Shown here: piece after piece, positions 24,305 through 32,350 of the stretch | Layout of the letters: each line of letters begins with the position of its first letter | Numbering within the stretch: position 1 is the first letter of the stretch | Assembly: GCF_002005225.1 (NCBI RefSeq) | Contig: NZ_CP019724.1 | Location: 5,039,501-5,103,500, forward strand | From: Streptomyces pactum | GTDB lineage: Bacteria > Actinomycetota > Actinomycetes > Streptomycetales > Streptomycetaceae | Direction of reading: 5' to 3' | DNA: 64,000 nucleotides | Made by a program: the position numbers and the translations under genes | The notes under the pieces: generated by a model | The model's database searches: none | What the model was told of the DNA's origin: nothing | Seen by the model: only the letters and a program-made list of their open reading frames with translations

Positions 24305-25507
24305 TCAGCCCGCGGCGAGCGACGCCCGCACCGCCCGCACCAGCGCCTGCGCGCGCGGGTCCGCCGTGACCGTCTTGCGGAAGCCGTTGGTGACATAGCC
24401 GAAGGCGATGCCCGCCTCCGGGTCGGCGAAGCCGAGGGCGCCGCCGCGGCCCGGGTGCCCGAAGGAACCGGGGGACAGGAACGGGGACGCGCTGCCGTGC
24501 AGCATGTAGCCGAGTCCGAAGCGGGTGCCCACGACGAGGACCCGGTCCGGACCGGCCGACTCCTCGGCGCGGGCCCGCTCCGTCGTGGCCGGGTCGAACA
24601 GCCGCGCGTGCCGTGTCACGCCGTCGACGTCGCCGATCAGCGCCGCGTAGAAGCGGGCCAGCCCGTCGGCCGTCGCGATGCCGTTGGTCGCAGGGAGGGC
24701 CGCCGCCCGGTACGCCGGGTCGTTCTGGTCGGGGAACGGCGTGATCGCGGCGAAGGCGCGGCGGGTGAGGGAGTCCGGGTCCCGGTAGGCCTCGGTCACG
24801 GACCGCTTGGGACGCAGGCGCGGGCCGCTCCCCGAGGGCTCGGGGTCCTCGACGCGGCCGACCCGCCCGGTCCGGCCCGCCGCCTCCTCGGCGGAGGGCA
24901 GGCCGAGCCACAGGTCCAGGCCCAGCGGCCGGGCGATCTCGTCCGCTATCCACTCACCGGTGCTCCGCCCGTCGCCCGCCCTGCGGACCAGTTCGTCCAG
25001 CAGCCAGCCGTACGTCAGCGCGTGGTAGCCGTGGTCGGTGCCCGGTTCCCAGACGGGTGCCTGGGCGGCGACGGCCCGCGGGCCCCGCAGCGGGTCGAGG
25101 GCTTCCTCCGGGGTGAGGGGGTGGTCGAGGAGCGGCAGCCCGGCCCGGTGGTTCAGCACGTGCCGGACCAGTACCCGCTCCTTGCCGTGCGCCTTGAACC
25201 CGGGCCAGTACTCGCCCACCGGCGCGTCCAGGTCCAGCTCCCCGCGCTGGTGCAGCAGCAGCGGTACGGCGGCGGCGACGCCCTTCGTGGCCGAGCGCAC
25301 GACCTGGGCGGTGCCCCGGCGCCACGGTTCGGTGCCGGCCGTGTCATCGACGTCCCTGGTGCCGCCCCACAGGTCGACGACCTTGCGCCCGTCCCGGTAG
25401 ACGGCGACCGCCGCGCCCCGGTCCCCGAGCGCGGCGAAGTTCCGTGCGAACGCGTCCCTGACCGGCTCGAAGCCCTCGGCCACTGTGCCGTGCACGTCCA
25501 CGTCCAC
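24305..25507 (-). CDS. Class C beta-lactamase-like serine hydrolase (EstB type)
   Basis: A 400-residue beta-lactamase/transpeptidase-fold hydrolase. The Ser-x-x-Lys nucleophile motif is in VVRSATKGVAAAVPLLL, and NHRAGLP, typical of family VIII esterases, follows. A Tyr-containing GYHALTYGWLLDE and a late FGHPGRGGALGF replace the KTG box. There is no signal peptide, so it is cytoplasmic and more likely an esterase than a true beta-lactamase. I chose GTG 25507, which has GGAAG upstream; the longer open frame to 25720 is an Arg/Pro-rich extension without a ribosome site. Confidence 0.85.
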   Translation of the reverse strand: MDVDVHGTVAEGFEPVRDAFARNFAALGDRGAAVAVYRDGRKVVDLWGGTRDVDDTAGTEPWRRGTAQVVRSATKGVAAAVPLLLHQRGELDLDAPVGEYWPGFKAHGKERVLVRHVLNHRAGLPLLDHPLTPEEALDPLRGPRAVAAQAPVWEPGTDHGYHALTYGWLLDELVRRAGDGRSTGEWIADEIARPLGLDLWLGLPSAEEAAGRTGRVGRVEDPEPSGSGPRLRPKRSVTEAYRDPDSLTRRAFAAITPFPDQNDPAYRAAALPATNGIATADGLARFYAALIGDVDGVTRHARLFDPATTERARAEESAGPDRVLVVGTRFGLGYMLHGSASPFLSPGSFGHPGRGGALGFADPEAGIAFGYVTNGFRKTVTADPRAQALVRAVRASLAAG

Positions 25508-25572
25508 TCTTCCGCTTCCCTTCCGATCACCTGCGACAGTGGGTGCAACCGTCACCGGCCGCCCGCGATTCC

Positions 25573-26331
25573 TCACCTGCCCGCGGCCGCCGTGCGCGGA
25601 TCGAAGCCGAAGGGCAGTTCCAGGCGGTGGGCGCGCATCAGGTCGTCGTCCGAGAGCAGGCCGGCGGTCGGACCGTCCGCCGCGATCACGCCGTCGCTGA
25701 GGATCAGGGCGCGGGGGCACAGTTCCAGGGCGTAGGGCAGGTCGTGGGTGACCATCAGGACCGTGACGTCCAGGGAGCGCAGGATGTCGGCGAGTTCGCG
25801 GCGGGAGGCCGGGTCGAGGTTGGACGACGGCTCGTCCAGGACCAGGATCTCCGGCTCCATGGCGAGCACGGTCGCCACCGCCACCCGGCGCCGCTGGCCG
25901 AAGGAGAGGTGGTGCGGGGGCCGGTCCCTGAACTCCGCCATGCCGACCAGGCCGAGCGCCCGGTCCACCCGCTCCTCCAGCTCCGCCCCCTTCAGCCCGG
26001 CCGCCGCCGGTCCGAACGCCACGTCCTCGCGCACGGTCGGCATGAAGAGCTGGTCGTCGGGGTCCTGGAAGACGATGCCGACCCGGCGCCGGACCTCCGC
26101 CATGTTCCGCTTGTCCACGGGCAGACCGGCGACGGCGACCGTGCCGGTGCCGCCGGTCAGGATGCCGTTGAGGTGCAGGACGAGCGTCGTCTTGCCCGCG
26201 CCGTTCGGGCCGAGCAGCGCGACCCGCTCGCCGCGGGCGACGGAGAAGTCCACACCGAAGAGGGCCTGATGGCCGTCGGGGTAGGCGAAGGCGAGGCCGG
26301 AGACCTCCAGAGAAGCTGTCACAGCACCCAT
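25573..26331 (-). CDS. nikO: ECF-type nickel/cobalt transporter ATPase
   Basis: A 252-residue ABC ATPase of the CbiO/NikO type. It has Walker A GPNGAGKTT, Q-loop FQDPDDQLF (hallmark of ECF ATPases), signature LSFGQRRRVA (variant of LSGGQ), Walker B EILVLDEPSSNLD and H-loop VTHDLP. ATG 26331 overlaps the end of nikQ by 13 bp; GTG 26322, which overlaps the nikQ stop as GTGA, is equally plausible. It is the energising subunit for the NikM/NikQ membrane complex, the last gene of the operon. Confidence 0.92.
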   Translation of the reverse strand: MGAVTASLEVSGLAFAYPDGHQALFGVDFSVARGERVALLGPNGAGKTTLVLHLNGILTGGTGTVAVAGLPVDKRNMAEVRRRVGIVFQDPDDQLFMPTVREDVAFGPAAAGLKGAELEERVDRALGLVGMAEFRDRPPHHLSFGQRRRVAVATVLAMEPEILVLDEPSSNLDPASRRELADILRSLDVTVLMVTHDLPYALELCPRALILSDGVIAADGPTAGLLSDDDLMRAHRLELPFGFDPRTAAAGR

Positions 26332-27110
26332 CCCAGCAGACAGACGACGAGGGCGGCGGCGGGGAGGGCCAGCGCGTACGACCACTGCGCCCGGGAGGCG
26401 GTCACCTCGTCGATCACCGGCATCGAACCGGCGTACCCGCGGCTGACCATGGCCAGGTGGACGCGCTCGCCGCGCTCGTAGGAGCGGATGAACAGCGCCC
26501 CGGCGGACTTGGCGAGGATGCCCCAGTGCCGGACCCCGCGGGCCTCGAACCCGCGCGACTCCCGGGCGATCCGCATCCGGCGCATCTCGTCCGCGATCAC
26601 GTCCCCGTACCGGATCATGAACGACGCGATCTGCACCAGCAGCGGCGGCAGCTTCAGGCGCTGGAGGCCGAGCAGGAGTTCGCGCAGCTCGGTGGTGGAG
26701 GCGAGGAGCACGGAGGCGGCGACGCCCAGGGTGCCCTTGGCCAGTACGTTCCAGGCGCCCCACAGGCCGTTCACGCTCAGGGACATGCCGAGCGCCTCGA
26801 CCCGCTCGCCCTGCGCCACGAACGGCATCAGCACCGCGAACGCGACGAACGGCACCTCGATCAGCAGCCGCCTCAGCAGGAACCCGGCCGGGACGCGGGC
26901 CGCGTACGCCACCGTCGCGAGCAGCACGGCGTAGGCGCCGAAGGCCCACATCGCCTCGCGGGGCGTCGACACCACGACGATCACGAAGGCGAAGGTCGCG
27001 GCGAGCTTGGTGTGCGGCGGCAGACCGTGCACGGGGGAGTGCCCGTGCCGGTAGAGCCGGTGCGCTCCCCCACCGCCGAACGCGTGGGAGGTACCCCCGT
27101 CGGCGCCCAC
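26319..27110 (-). CDS. nikQ: ECF transporter T component (NikQ/CbiQ)
   Basis: A 263-residue CbiQ-family membrane protein of 5-6 helices. It has the coupling motifs ARESRGFEARG and VHLAMVSRGYAGSMP (Ala-Arg-Gly type), which contact the ATPase. RLYRHGHSPVHGLPPHTKLAATF marks the normal start of the family. Before it lies an unusual GGTSHAFGGGG segment encoded by an imperfect palindrome (27064-27104). The GTG start is 1 nt after the nikM stop, so expression is coupled. Confidence 0.9.
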   Translation of the reverse strand: MGADGGTSHAFGGGGAHRLYRHGHSPVHGLPPHTKLAATFAFVIVVVSTPREAMWAFGAYAVLLATVAYAARVPAGFLLRRLLIEVPFVAFAVLMPFVAQGERVEALGMSLSVNGLWGAWNVLAKGTLGVAASVLLASTTELRELLLGLQRLKLPPLLVQIASFMIRYGDVIADEMRRMRIARESRGFEARGVRHWGILAKSAGALFIRSYERGERVHLAMVSRGYAGSMPVIDEVTASRAQWSYALALPAAALVVCLLGWVL

Positions 27111-27111
27111 G

Positions 27112-28176
27112 TCAGACGCTCGTGCCGCTGCCGGACGTACTGGCGGGCGAGGTGTCGTCGCCGCGCCGCCTGCGCACCGCCCAGAACACCGTGCTGCCCG
27201 CGACGACCGTGACGCCGACGCCGATCACGCCCGCGAGGCCGCCGGAGACACGGGCGTCGGCGATGTCCTCCACGCCGTAGTCGGCGAGCGGGGAGCCGGC
27301 GCTCGCGTGCTCCTCGGCCTGCTCGTCGATGCCCTTGTCGGCGGCGACCTTCTCCAGGCCGTCCGGGTTCGCGGAGGCGTAGAAGCTGACGAAACCGGCG
27401 AGGACCAGCGAGGTGACCAGGCCCGTGATCCACAGCTTGCGGTGGGAGCGGGCGGCGGCGGGTACGGCGGCCGGTCCGGCCTCGGGGGCGTCGACGAGTT
27501 CGCCGTTCACGCGCAGTCGGAGCTTTCGCGTGAGGCCGCGCGCGCCGTACACGAGGTCCGGGCGTACGGCGATGACGGCGCCGACGGTCAGCGCGGTGAT
27601 CGCGGCCTCGCCGCTGCCGATCAGCAGGTGCACGCCGACCATCGCGGTGGCGACCTTGCCGATGGCGACGTCCGTGGTGCCGCCGATCCAGTACAGGAAC
27701 GTGAAGGCGAGGGCGGCGGCCGGGACGGAGGCGAGGGCGGCGACGAAGGAGGCGACGGTGACCGAGCGGCGGGTGCGCGGGAGCACCTTCACCAGGCCCC
27801 GGAAGAGGGCGTAGGCGACGACCGTGGTGACGATCGCCATGTCGGTGATGTTCACGCCGAGCGCGGTCAGGCCGCCGTCGGCGAAGAGGATGCCCTGCAT
27901 GAGCAGGACGACGGAGACACACAGCACCCCCGTGCAGGGACCCACGAGGATCGCGGCGAGGGCACCGCCGAGCAGATGTCCGCTGGTGCCCGCGGCGACC
28001 GGGAAGTTCAGCATCTGCACCGCGAAGATGAACGCCGCGACCAGCCCCGCCAGTGGCGCCGTCCGCTCGTCCAGCTCGCGGCGCGCGCCGCGCAGGCTGA
28101 CCGCGATGGCGCCGGCGGCGACGGCTCCGGTCACGGCGGAGGTCGGGGCGTCGATGAATCCGTCAGGTACGTGCAC
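27112..28176 (-). CDS. nikM: Fused NikM-NikN substrate-binding component of nickel ECF transporter
   Basis: A 354-residue CbiM/NikM fusion. The N-terminus MHVPDGFID provides the His residues and amino group that bind Ni or Co in this family. About seven helices follow (AVQMLNFPVAAGTSGHLLGGALAAILVGPCTG is the core signature). After a hydrophilic linker a NikN-like part contains the PDGLEKVAADKG motif and a last helix. A perfect Nur box and a TATCAT -10 directly upstream point to nickel rather than cobalt, and no cobalamin genes adjoin. The GTG has no ribosome site and is probably leaderless. Confidence 0.9.
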   Translation of the reverse strand: MHVPDGFIDAPTSAVTGAVAAGAIAVSLRGARRELDERTAPLAGLVAAFIFAVQMLNFPVAAGTSGHLLGGALAAILVGPCTGVLCVSVVLLMQGILFADGGLTALGVNITDMAIVTTVVAYALFRGLVKVLPRTRRSVTVASFVAALASVPAAALAFTFLYWIGGTTDVAIGKVATAMVGVHLLIGSGEAAITALTVGAVIAVRPDLVYGARGLTRKLRLRVNGELVDAPEAGPAAVPAAARSHRKLWITGLVTSLVLAGFVSFYASANPDGLEKVAADKGIDEQAEEHASAGSPLADYGVEDIADARVSGGLAGVIGVGVTVVAGSTVFWAVRRRRGDDTSPASTSGSGTSV

Positions 28177-28182
28177 GGTCCG

Positions 28183-28188
28183 ATGATA
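28183..28188 (-). promoter_or_regulatory. nikM -10 element TATCAT (leaderless type)
   Basis: Minus-strand TATCAT lies 6 nt before GTG 28176. A TTGCAA (28213-28208) 19 nt upstream can serve as -35. Confidence 0.55.
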
Positions 28189-28196
28189 GAGACCAG

Positions 28197-28213
28197 TTGC
28201 AACCTCCTTGCAA
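28197..28213. promoter_or_regulatory. Nur box (nickel uptake regulator operator)
   Basis: TTGCAA-N5-TTGCAA, with N5 = CCTCC on the plus strand, equals the published Streptomyces Nur-box consensus (tTGCaa-N5-ttGCAA) at every position. It overlaps the -35/spacer of the nikM promoter, the expected place for nickel-dependent repression. Confidence 0.8.
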
Positions 28214-28340
28214 GAGCGAGGTAAAGGCTGATCTCACACGTGATATATGCCTCGAAGGGCGTGAGACGGGAATTGTGGGACATTGGAGTGGGGTGGACGC
28301 ACAGCATTCGCACAGGTGGCACAGCGCAAGGGGCGAACCG

Positions 28341-28718
28341 ATGTCCGTTGTCGAACAGTACGCACGAGCCCACATCCTGACGGACGCGGACCTGCCGGAC
28401 GAGGACGACGGCGGAGCGATACCCGTCGTGCTGCGCTACGACCCCGACCGTGATCCGCGGTCGGTGCGCGTCGCTCTGCCCGCCCGGGGCCCCGGTCCCG
28501 GCTCCCGCGAGTGGACCTTCTCCCGGGCGCTGCTGGAACAGGGCCTGCGCGCGCCCGCCGGGAGCGGCGAGGTGCGGGTGTGGCCGTGCGGGCGGGTGCA
28601 GGCCGTCGTCGAGTTCCACAGCCCGCAGGGCTGCTCGGTGGTCCAGTTCGAGACCAAAGCGCTCATGCGGTTCCTGCGCCGGACCTACACGGCGGTGGCC
28701 CAGCCGGTGGCCCACTGA
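28341..28718 (+). CDS. ssgE: SsgA-like sporulation/cell division protein (SsgE)
   Basis: A 125-residue SALP family protein, found only in morphologically complex actinomycetes. It shows the family core: IPVVLRYDPDRDPRSVRVAL, WTFSRALLEQGL, GSGEVRVWP, VVEFHSPQGCSVVQFETKALMRFL. SALPs steer septum-site localisation and wall autolysis in sporulation. From memory the S. coelicolor gene at this position (SCO3158) is ssgE, linked to correct spore release. GGGG lies about 7 nt before the ATG. Divergent from nikM, with 164 bp between; convergent with a PBP gene. Confidence 0.88.
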   Translation: MSVVEQYARAHILTDADLPDEDDGGAIPVVLRYDPDRDPRSVRVALPARGPGPGSREWTFSRALLEQGLRAPAGSGEVRVWPCGRVQAVVEFHSPQGCSVVQFETKALMRFLRRTYTAVAQPVAH

Positions 28719-28721
28719 GCC

Positions 28722-28754
28722 ACCGGCCGCCCCTCGCCGCCGAAGACGGCCGGT
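28722..28754. terminator. Hairpin between ssgE and the first PBP gene
   Basis: ACCGGCCG (28722-28729) pairs with CGGCCGGT (28747-28754); 17-nt loop. It lies between convergent stops and slightly overlaps the PBP stop codon. Confidence 0.5.
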
Positions 28755-30424
28755 CAGCCGGCGTTCTTCAGCAGCGCCGCGACGATCGGACCCGCGGTGT
28801 CGCCGCCGTGCCCGCCCCGCTGGACCACGCCCGCCGCGGCCAGGTCGCCCTTGTAGGCCGTGAACCAGCCGTTGGGCTTCTCCTGGCCGTCGACCTCCGC
28901 CGAGCCGGTCTTCGCACCGGCGTCACCGCCGACCCCGGCCATCGCCTCCGCCGCGGTGCCGTACGCCGCCGTGTAGGACATCAGTTCGCGCAGTTGGGCC
29001 AGCGTGGCCGACGACATCGTGCGGGAGGCCGTGGCGAGCTTGCGGCCGTCGGCCGACGGCGCGACCAGGTACGGCTGGTGGAAGCTGCCCGACTTCACGG
29101 TCGCCGACACGGACGCCATGTTCAGCGGGTTCATCCGCACCCCGCCCTGGCCGATGAGGGAGGCGGCCATCGGGGCCGCGCTCTGCACCGGCACCGAGCC
29201 GTCGAAGGTGGGCACGCCGACCGACCAGTTGTTCATCGACAGGCCGAACACCTCCTTCGCCTGCTTGGTCAGGTCGTCGTTCGCCAGCTTCGGGGCCTGG
29301 CTGATGAAGGCCGTGTTGCAGGAGCGGGCGAAGCTCGCCTTGAAGGTGCCGTCCTTGATCTCGAACTTGTCGTCGTTGTGGAACTTCCAGCCGCCGTAGC
29401 TGAAGTACTTCGGGCAGGGGTGTTTCTCGTCCATCGACGCCAGGTTCTTCTCGATCAGCATCGAGGCCGTGATGACCTTCATCGTGGAACCGGGGGCCAG
29501 CGAGCCCTGGAAGGCGGTGTTGAAACCGTGGCCGCCGTTGGCGACCGCGAGGATCTCCCCGGTGGAGGCGCGCAGCAGGACCACCGACGCCCGCGCCTTG
29601 CCGGACACCTGCTTCTCGGCGGCGGCCTGGAGGGCCGGGTCCAGGGTCGTCTGCACGGTGCCGGGCGTGCCCTCGCTCAGTTCCAGCAGCGTCTTGTCGG
29701 AGGCCTTCGCCGCCTTCGACTCCTTGCCCCGGACCACGCGCAGCTCGACGCCCGGGGTGCCGCCGGCCTTCTCGCCGTACTTCTCGCGCAGGCCGTCCAG
29801 GACGGTGCCGAGCGACGGGTACTTCTCGGCGGTGAGCTCCGCGCCGTCCCGGTCCAGCGCCTTGACCGGCGGATCCCCGGCCTCACCGGTGACCAGTTGG
29901 TCGCCGTCCTTCAGCTCCGGGTGGACGACGGCGGCCCGCCAGTCGACGAGCGGCTCGCCGTCGCCGGCCCGGCGTACGACGCTCAGCGCGCTGTCGTACG
30001 CCAGCGGCTTCGTCGTCTTCTCGAAGGCGACGGTGGCCTTGACGGCGAACGGGACCTTCTCCCCGGCCGGGGTGCCGGCGGTGAGCGTGACGTCCTGGAC
30101 GCGGGCGTCCTCGGCGTAGCCGGTGAGCAGGGCCTTCGCGGTCTGGGGGTCGTCGGTCGCGGCGGCCGCCCCGGCGACGTCGCCCTTCTGCCAGGCGGTC
30201 AGGAACCGCTGGGCCGCCGAGGTGACCTCGGCCGCCGTGAGCGGGCCCGACCTCACCTGCTCCCCGGCCGCGGACGTCGTCCGCGCACCGTCACCGTCAC
30301 CGGCCCCGCCGCCGTACACGGCGTAGGCACCGAATCCGGCGCCGGCCACGACCACCGCGGCCACACTCCCGATCACGGCGGGTTTCGTCCTCCGCCGCTC
30401 GCCGGCGGCCCTTCTGCTGCCCAC
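28754..30424 (-). CDS. Penicillin-binding protein with NTF2-like N-terminal domain (paralogue 1)
   Basis: A 556-residue class B-type PBP. It has a single N-terminal membrane anchor (about residues 15-37), an NTF2-like/MecA-N domain (FLTAWQKGDVAGAA...), a PBP dimerisation region and a transpeptidase domain. The motifs are SxxK in APGSTMKVI (Ser about 313), SxN in ARSCNTAF and KTG in GAKTGSAE, all intact. It should cross-link peptidoglycan. The GTG start has GAGGAACGGGA upstream. The next upstream gene is a paralogue in the same direction, 112 bp away: a tandem duplication. S. coelicolor carries the same pair (SCO3156/SCO3157, from memory). Confidence 0.92.
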   Translation of the reverse strand: MGSRRAAGERRRTKPAVIGSVAAVVVAGAGFGAYAVYGGGAGDGDGARTTSAAGEQVRSGPLTAAEVTSAAQRFLTAWQKGDVAGAAAATDDPQTAKALLTGYAEDARVQDVTLTAGTPAGEKVPFAVKATVAFEKTTKPLAYDSALSVVRRAGDGEPLVDWRAAVVHPELKDGDQLVTGEAGDPPVKALDRDGAELTAEKYPSLGTVLDGLREKYGEKAGGTPGVELRVVRGKESKAAKASDKTLLELSEGTPGTVQTTLDPALQAAAEKQVSGKARASVVLLRASTGEILAVANGGHGFNTAFQGSLAPGSTMKVITASMLIEKNLASMDEKHPCPKYFSYGGWKFHNDDKFEIKDGTFKASFARSCNTAFISQAPKLANDDLTKQAKEVFGLSMNNWSVGVPTFDGSVPVQSAAPMAASLIGQGGVRMNPLNMASVSATVKSGSFHQPYLVAPSADGRKLATASRTMSSATLAQLRELMSYTAAYGTAAEAMAGVGGDAGAKTGSAEVDGQEKPNGWFTAYKGDLAAAGVVQRGGHGGDTAGPIVAALLKNAG

Positions 30425-30536
30425 TGCGTCCCGTTCCTCCGCGGCGCCCGGACTCCCGGGGTCCCTCGGTGCCTCGTTGTCTCACGCTTCCAACGACGGC
30501 GACCACAGTAGAGGCACCCGTCGCGTCCGGTCTGCC

Positions 30537-32162
30537 TCAGCCCCCGGCTCGCAGCACGTCCGCCACGATCGGGCCGGCCGCGTCACCTCCGTGGCCGCCC
30601 TCCTCGGTCATGGCCGCCGCCGCGACGTCGTTCCGGAAGCCGGTGAACCAGCTATTGGACGTGGTCTGCCCGTCGACCTCGGCCGACCCGGTCTTGGCGC
30701 CGATGTCGCCGCCGAGTCCGGACATGGCCGCGGCACCGGTGCCCTGGGTGGCGGTGAGCCGCATCATCTGCTTGAGCTGGGTGGCGGTGCTCTGCGGCAG
30801 GCCCTTGGCGGTGGCGAGCTCGCGGCCGTCCAGGTCGGGCGAGACCAGGTAGGGCTGGCGGAACTCGCCGGTGATGGCGGTCGCCGTCACCGAGGCCATG
30901 TTCAGCGGGTTCATCTGGACCTGGCCCTGACCGATGGCGCCCGCCGCCCGGTCCGGGCCGCTCACGGCGGGCACCTTGCCGTCGAAGGAGACGATGCCGG
31001 TCTGCCAGTCGTCCCGTCCCAGCCCGAAGCGCTCCTCGGCCTCCGCCGTCAGCGACGAGTCGGTGACTTCGTCGATGAGCTTGATGAAGCCCGTGTTGCA
31101 GGACCGCATGAAGGTGTTGGCGAGGGTGGCGCCCTCGTTGGGCTCCATGCCGGTGAGGTTCTTGAAGGTCTGGCTCCGCCAGATCGCCGTGTCCGGGCAG
31201 GGCGCCGGGCCGTTCATCGAGGTCACGCCGTTGTCGATGAGCATCGCCGCGGTGATGATCTTCATGGTGGAGCCGGGGGCGACCTGTCCCTGGAAGGCCG
31301 CGTTGAAGCCGTCCGCGCGGTTGTTGGCCACGGCCAGCACTTCACCGGTGCTGGGCTCGACCGCGACCACCGAGGACTCGTCGTACCGCTTCACCGCCTT
31401 CTCGGCCGCCGCCTGCACGCTCGCGCTGAGTGTCGTCTCCAGCTTGCCGGGCTCGCCCTCGGTCAGGGTCAGCAGCGGCGTGTCGGGGGTCTCGGCGGCG
31501 GTGTGCCGGACCACCAGTTCGACGCCGGGGGTGCCGCCCGCCTTGTCGCCGTACCGTTCCCGGAGCTTGGGGAGGACCGCGCCGAGGGAGGGGTACTTCT
31601 CCTTCGTCAGCACGGCGCCGTCGCGGCCGACCGCCTGGATCTGCGGGGTCGCCGACTCCTCGGTGACCAGGGTGTCCCCGTCCTTCAGGCTCGGGTGGAC
31701 GACGGACGGCTTCCAGTCGACCAGCGCGCGTCCGCTGGTCTCACCGCGCACCACCGTCAGGCTGCTCTTGTACGTCAGCGGCTTGGACGCGCCCTCGTAC
31801 GACACCTTCGCCTTCACGGTGAACGGCACCGCGGTGCCGTTCACCGTGCCCGGCGTGATCTCGACATCGGTGATGTGCGCGTCCTCGCCGTAGGCCGTCA
31901 GCAGCGTCCCGGCGACGGCGGCGTTGTTCGTGTACGACGCCGCGGCCGTCGCGTCGCCCTTCTCCCAGGCCGTGAAGAACTTCTCCGTCGTCTCCCCGAC
32001 CTCGTCGCCGCTCGGCGGCCCGCTCTTGGTCGACGCCCCGGCGGCCCCCGAGCCTCCGCCGCCGTCCAGCGCCGACACGACGTTGTAGGTGCCGTACCCG
32101 GCCCCGCCCACCATCACGGCGAACACGCCGCCTATGACGGCGACCTTCACCCCCCTGCCCAT
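30537..32162 (-). CDS. Penicillin-binding protein with NTF2-like N-terminal domain (paralogue 2)
   Basis: A 541-residue paralogue of the following gene with the same order: N-terminal helix VAVIGGVFAVMVGGAGYGTY, NTF2-like domain (FFTAWEKGDATAAASYTNN), then a transpeptidase with SxxK in APGSTMKII, SxN in MRSCNTGF and KTG in GAKTGSAEVDGQ. I chose ATG 32162 because of the excellent GGGAGGG ribosome site 7-8 nt upstream; the open frame extends 19 codons further to 32219. Both paralogues keep all catalytic motifs, so neither looks degenerate. Confidence 0.92.
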   Translation of the reverse strand: MGRGVKVAVIGGVFAVMVGGAGYGTYNVVSALDGGGGSGAAGASTKSGPPSGDEVGETTEKFFTAWEKGDATAAASYTNNAAVAGTLLTAYGEDAHITDVEITPGTVNGTAVPFTVKAKVSYEGASKPLTYKSSLTVVRGETSGRALVDWKPSVVHPSLKDGDTLVTEESATPQIQAVGRDGAVLTKEKYPSLGAVLPKLRERYGDKAGGTPGVELVVRHTAAETPDTPLLTLTEGEPGKLETTLSASVQAAAEKAVKRYDESSVVAVEPSTGEVLAVANNRADGFNAAFQGQVAPGSTMKIITAAMLIDNGVTSMNGPAPCPDTAIWRSQTFKNLTGMEPNEGATLANTFMRSCNTGFIKLIDEVTDSSLTAEAEERFGLGRDDWQTGIVSFDGKVPAVSGPDRAAGAIGQGQVQMNPLNMASVTATAITGEFRQPYLVSPDLDGRELATAKGLPQSTATQLKQMMRLTATQGTGAAAMSGLGGDIGAKTGSAEVDGQTTSNSWFTGFRNDVAAAAMTEEGGHGGDAAGPIVADVLRAGG

Positions 32163-32322
32163 CGGCAGTCCCTCCCCGTCGAATCCCCGTTCAGAACTTC
32201 CACCCGCTGTCTTGAACACGTTCAGAAGCGGTTGTCGGTTGCACTCTAAGCGCAGGGGGTGACAGGCGGGACGAATGTTTCCGTTTGTTGGCCGAATGGA
32301 GATGCGGTGTGCTCAGGTCCGG

Positions 32323-32350
32323 ATCCGGGCCCACGCAGGCGTGCCCGGAT
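32323..32350 (-). terminator. Hairpin after pmt
   Basis: ATCCGGGC-CCACGC pairs with GCGTG-CCCGGAT, with one bulged base, immediately downstream (minus strand) of the pmt stop at 32351. Confidence 0.6.

Noticed and set aside
28177..28240. Cobalamin or nickel riboswitch upstream of the nikM operon
   Set aside because: The -10 element ends 6 nt before the nikM start, leaving no leader for a riboswitch. A Nur box explains regulation instead.
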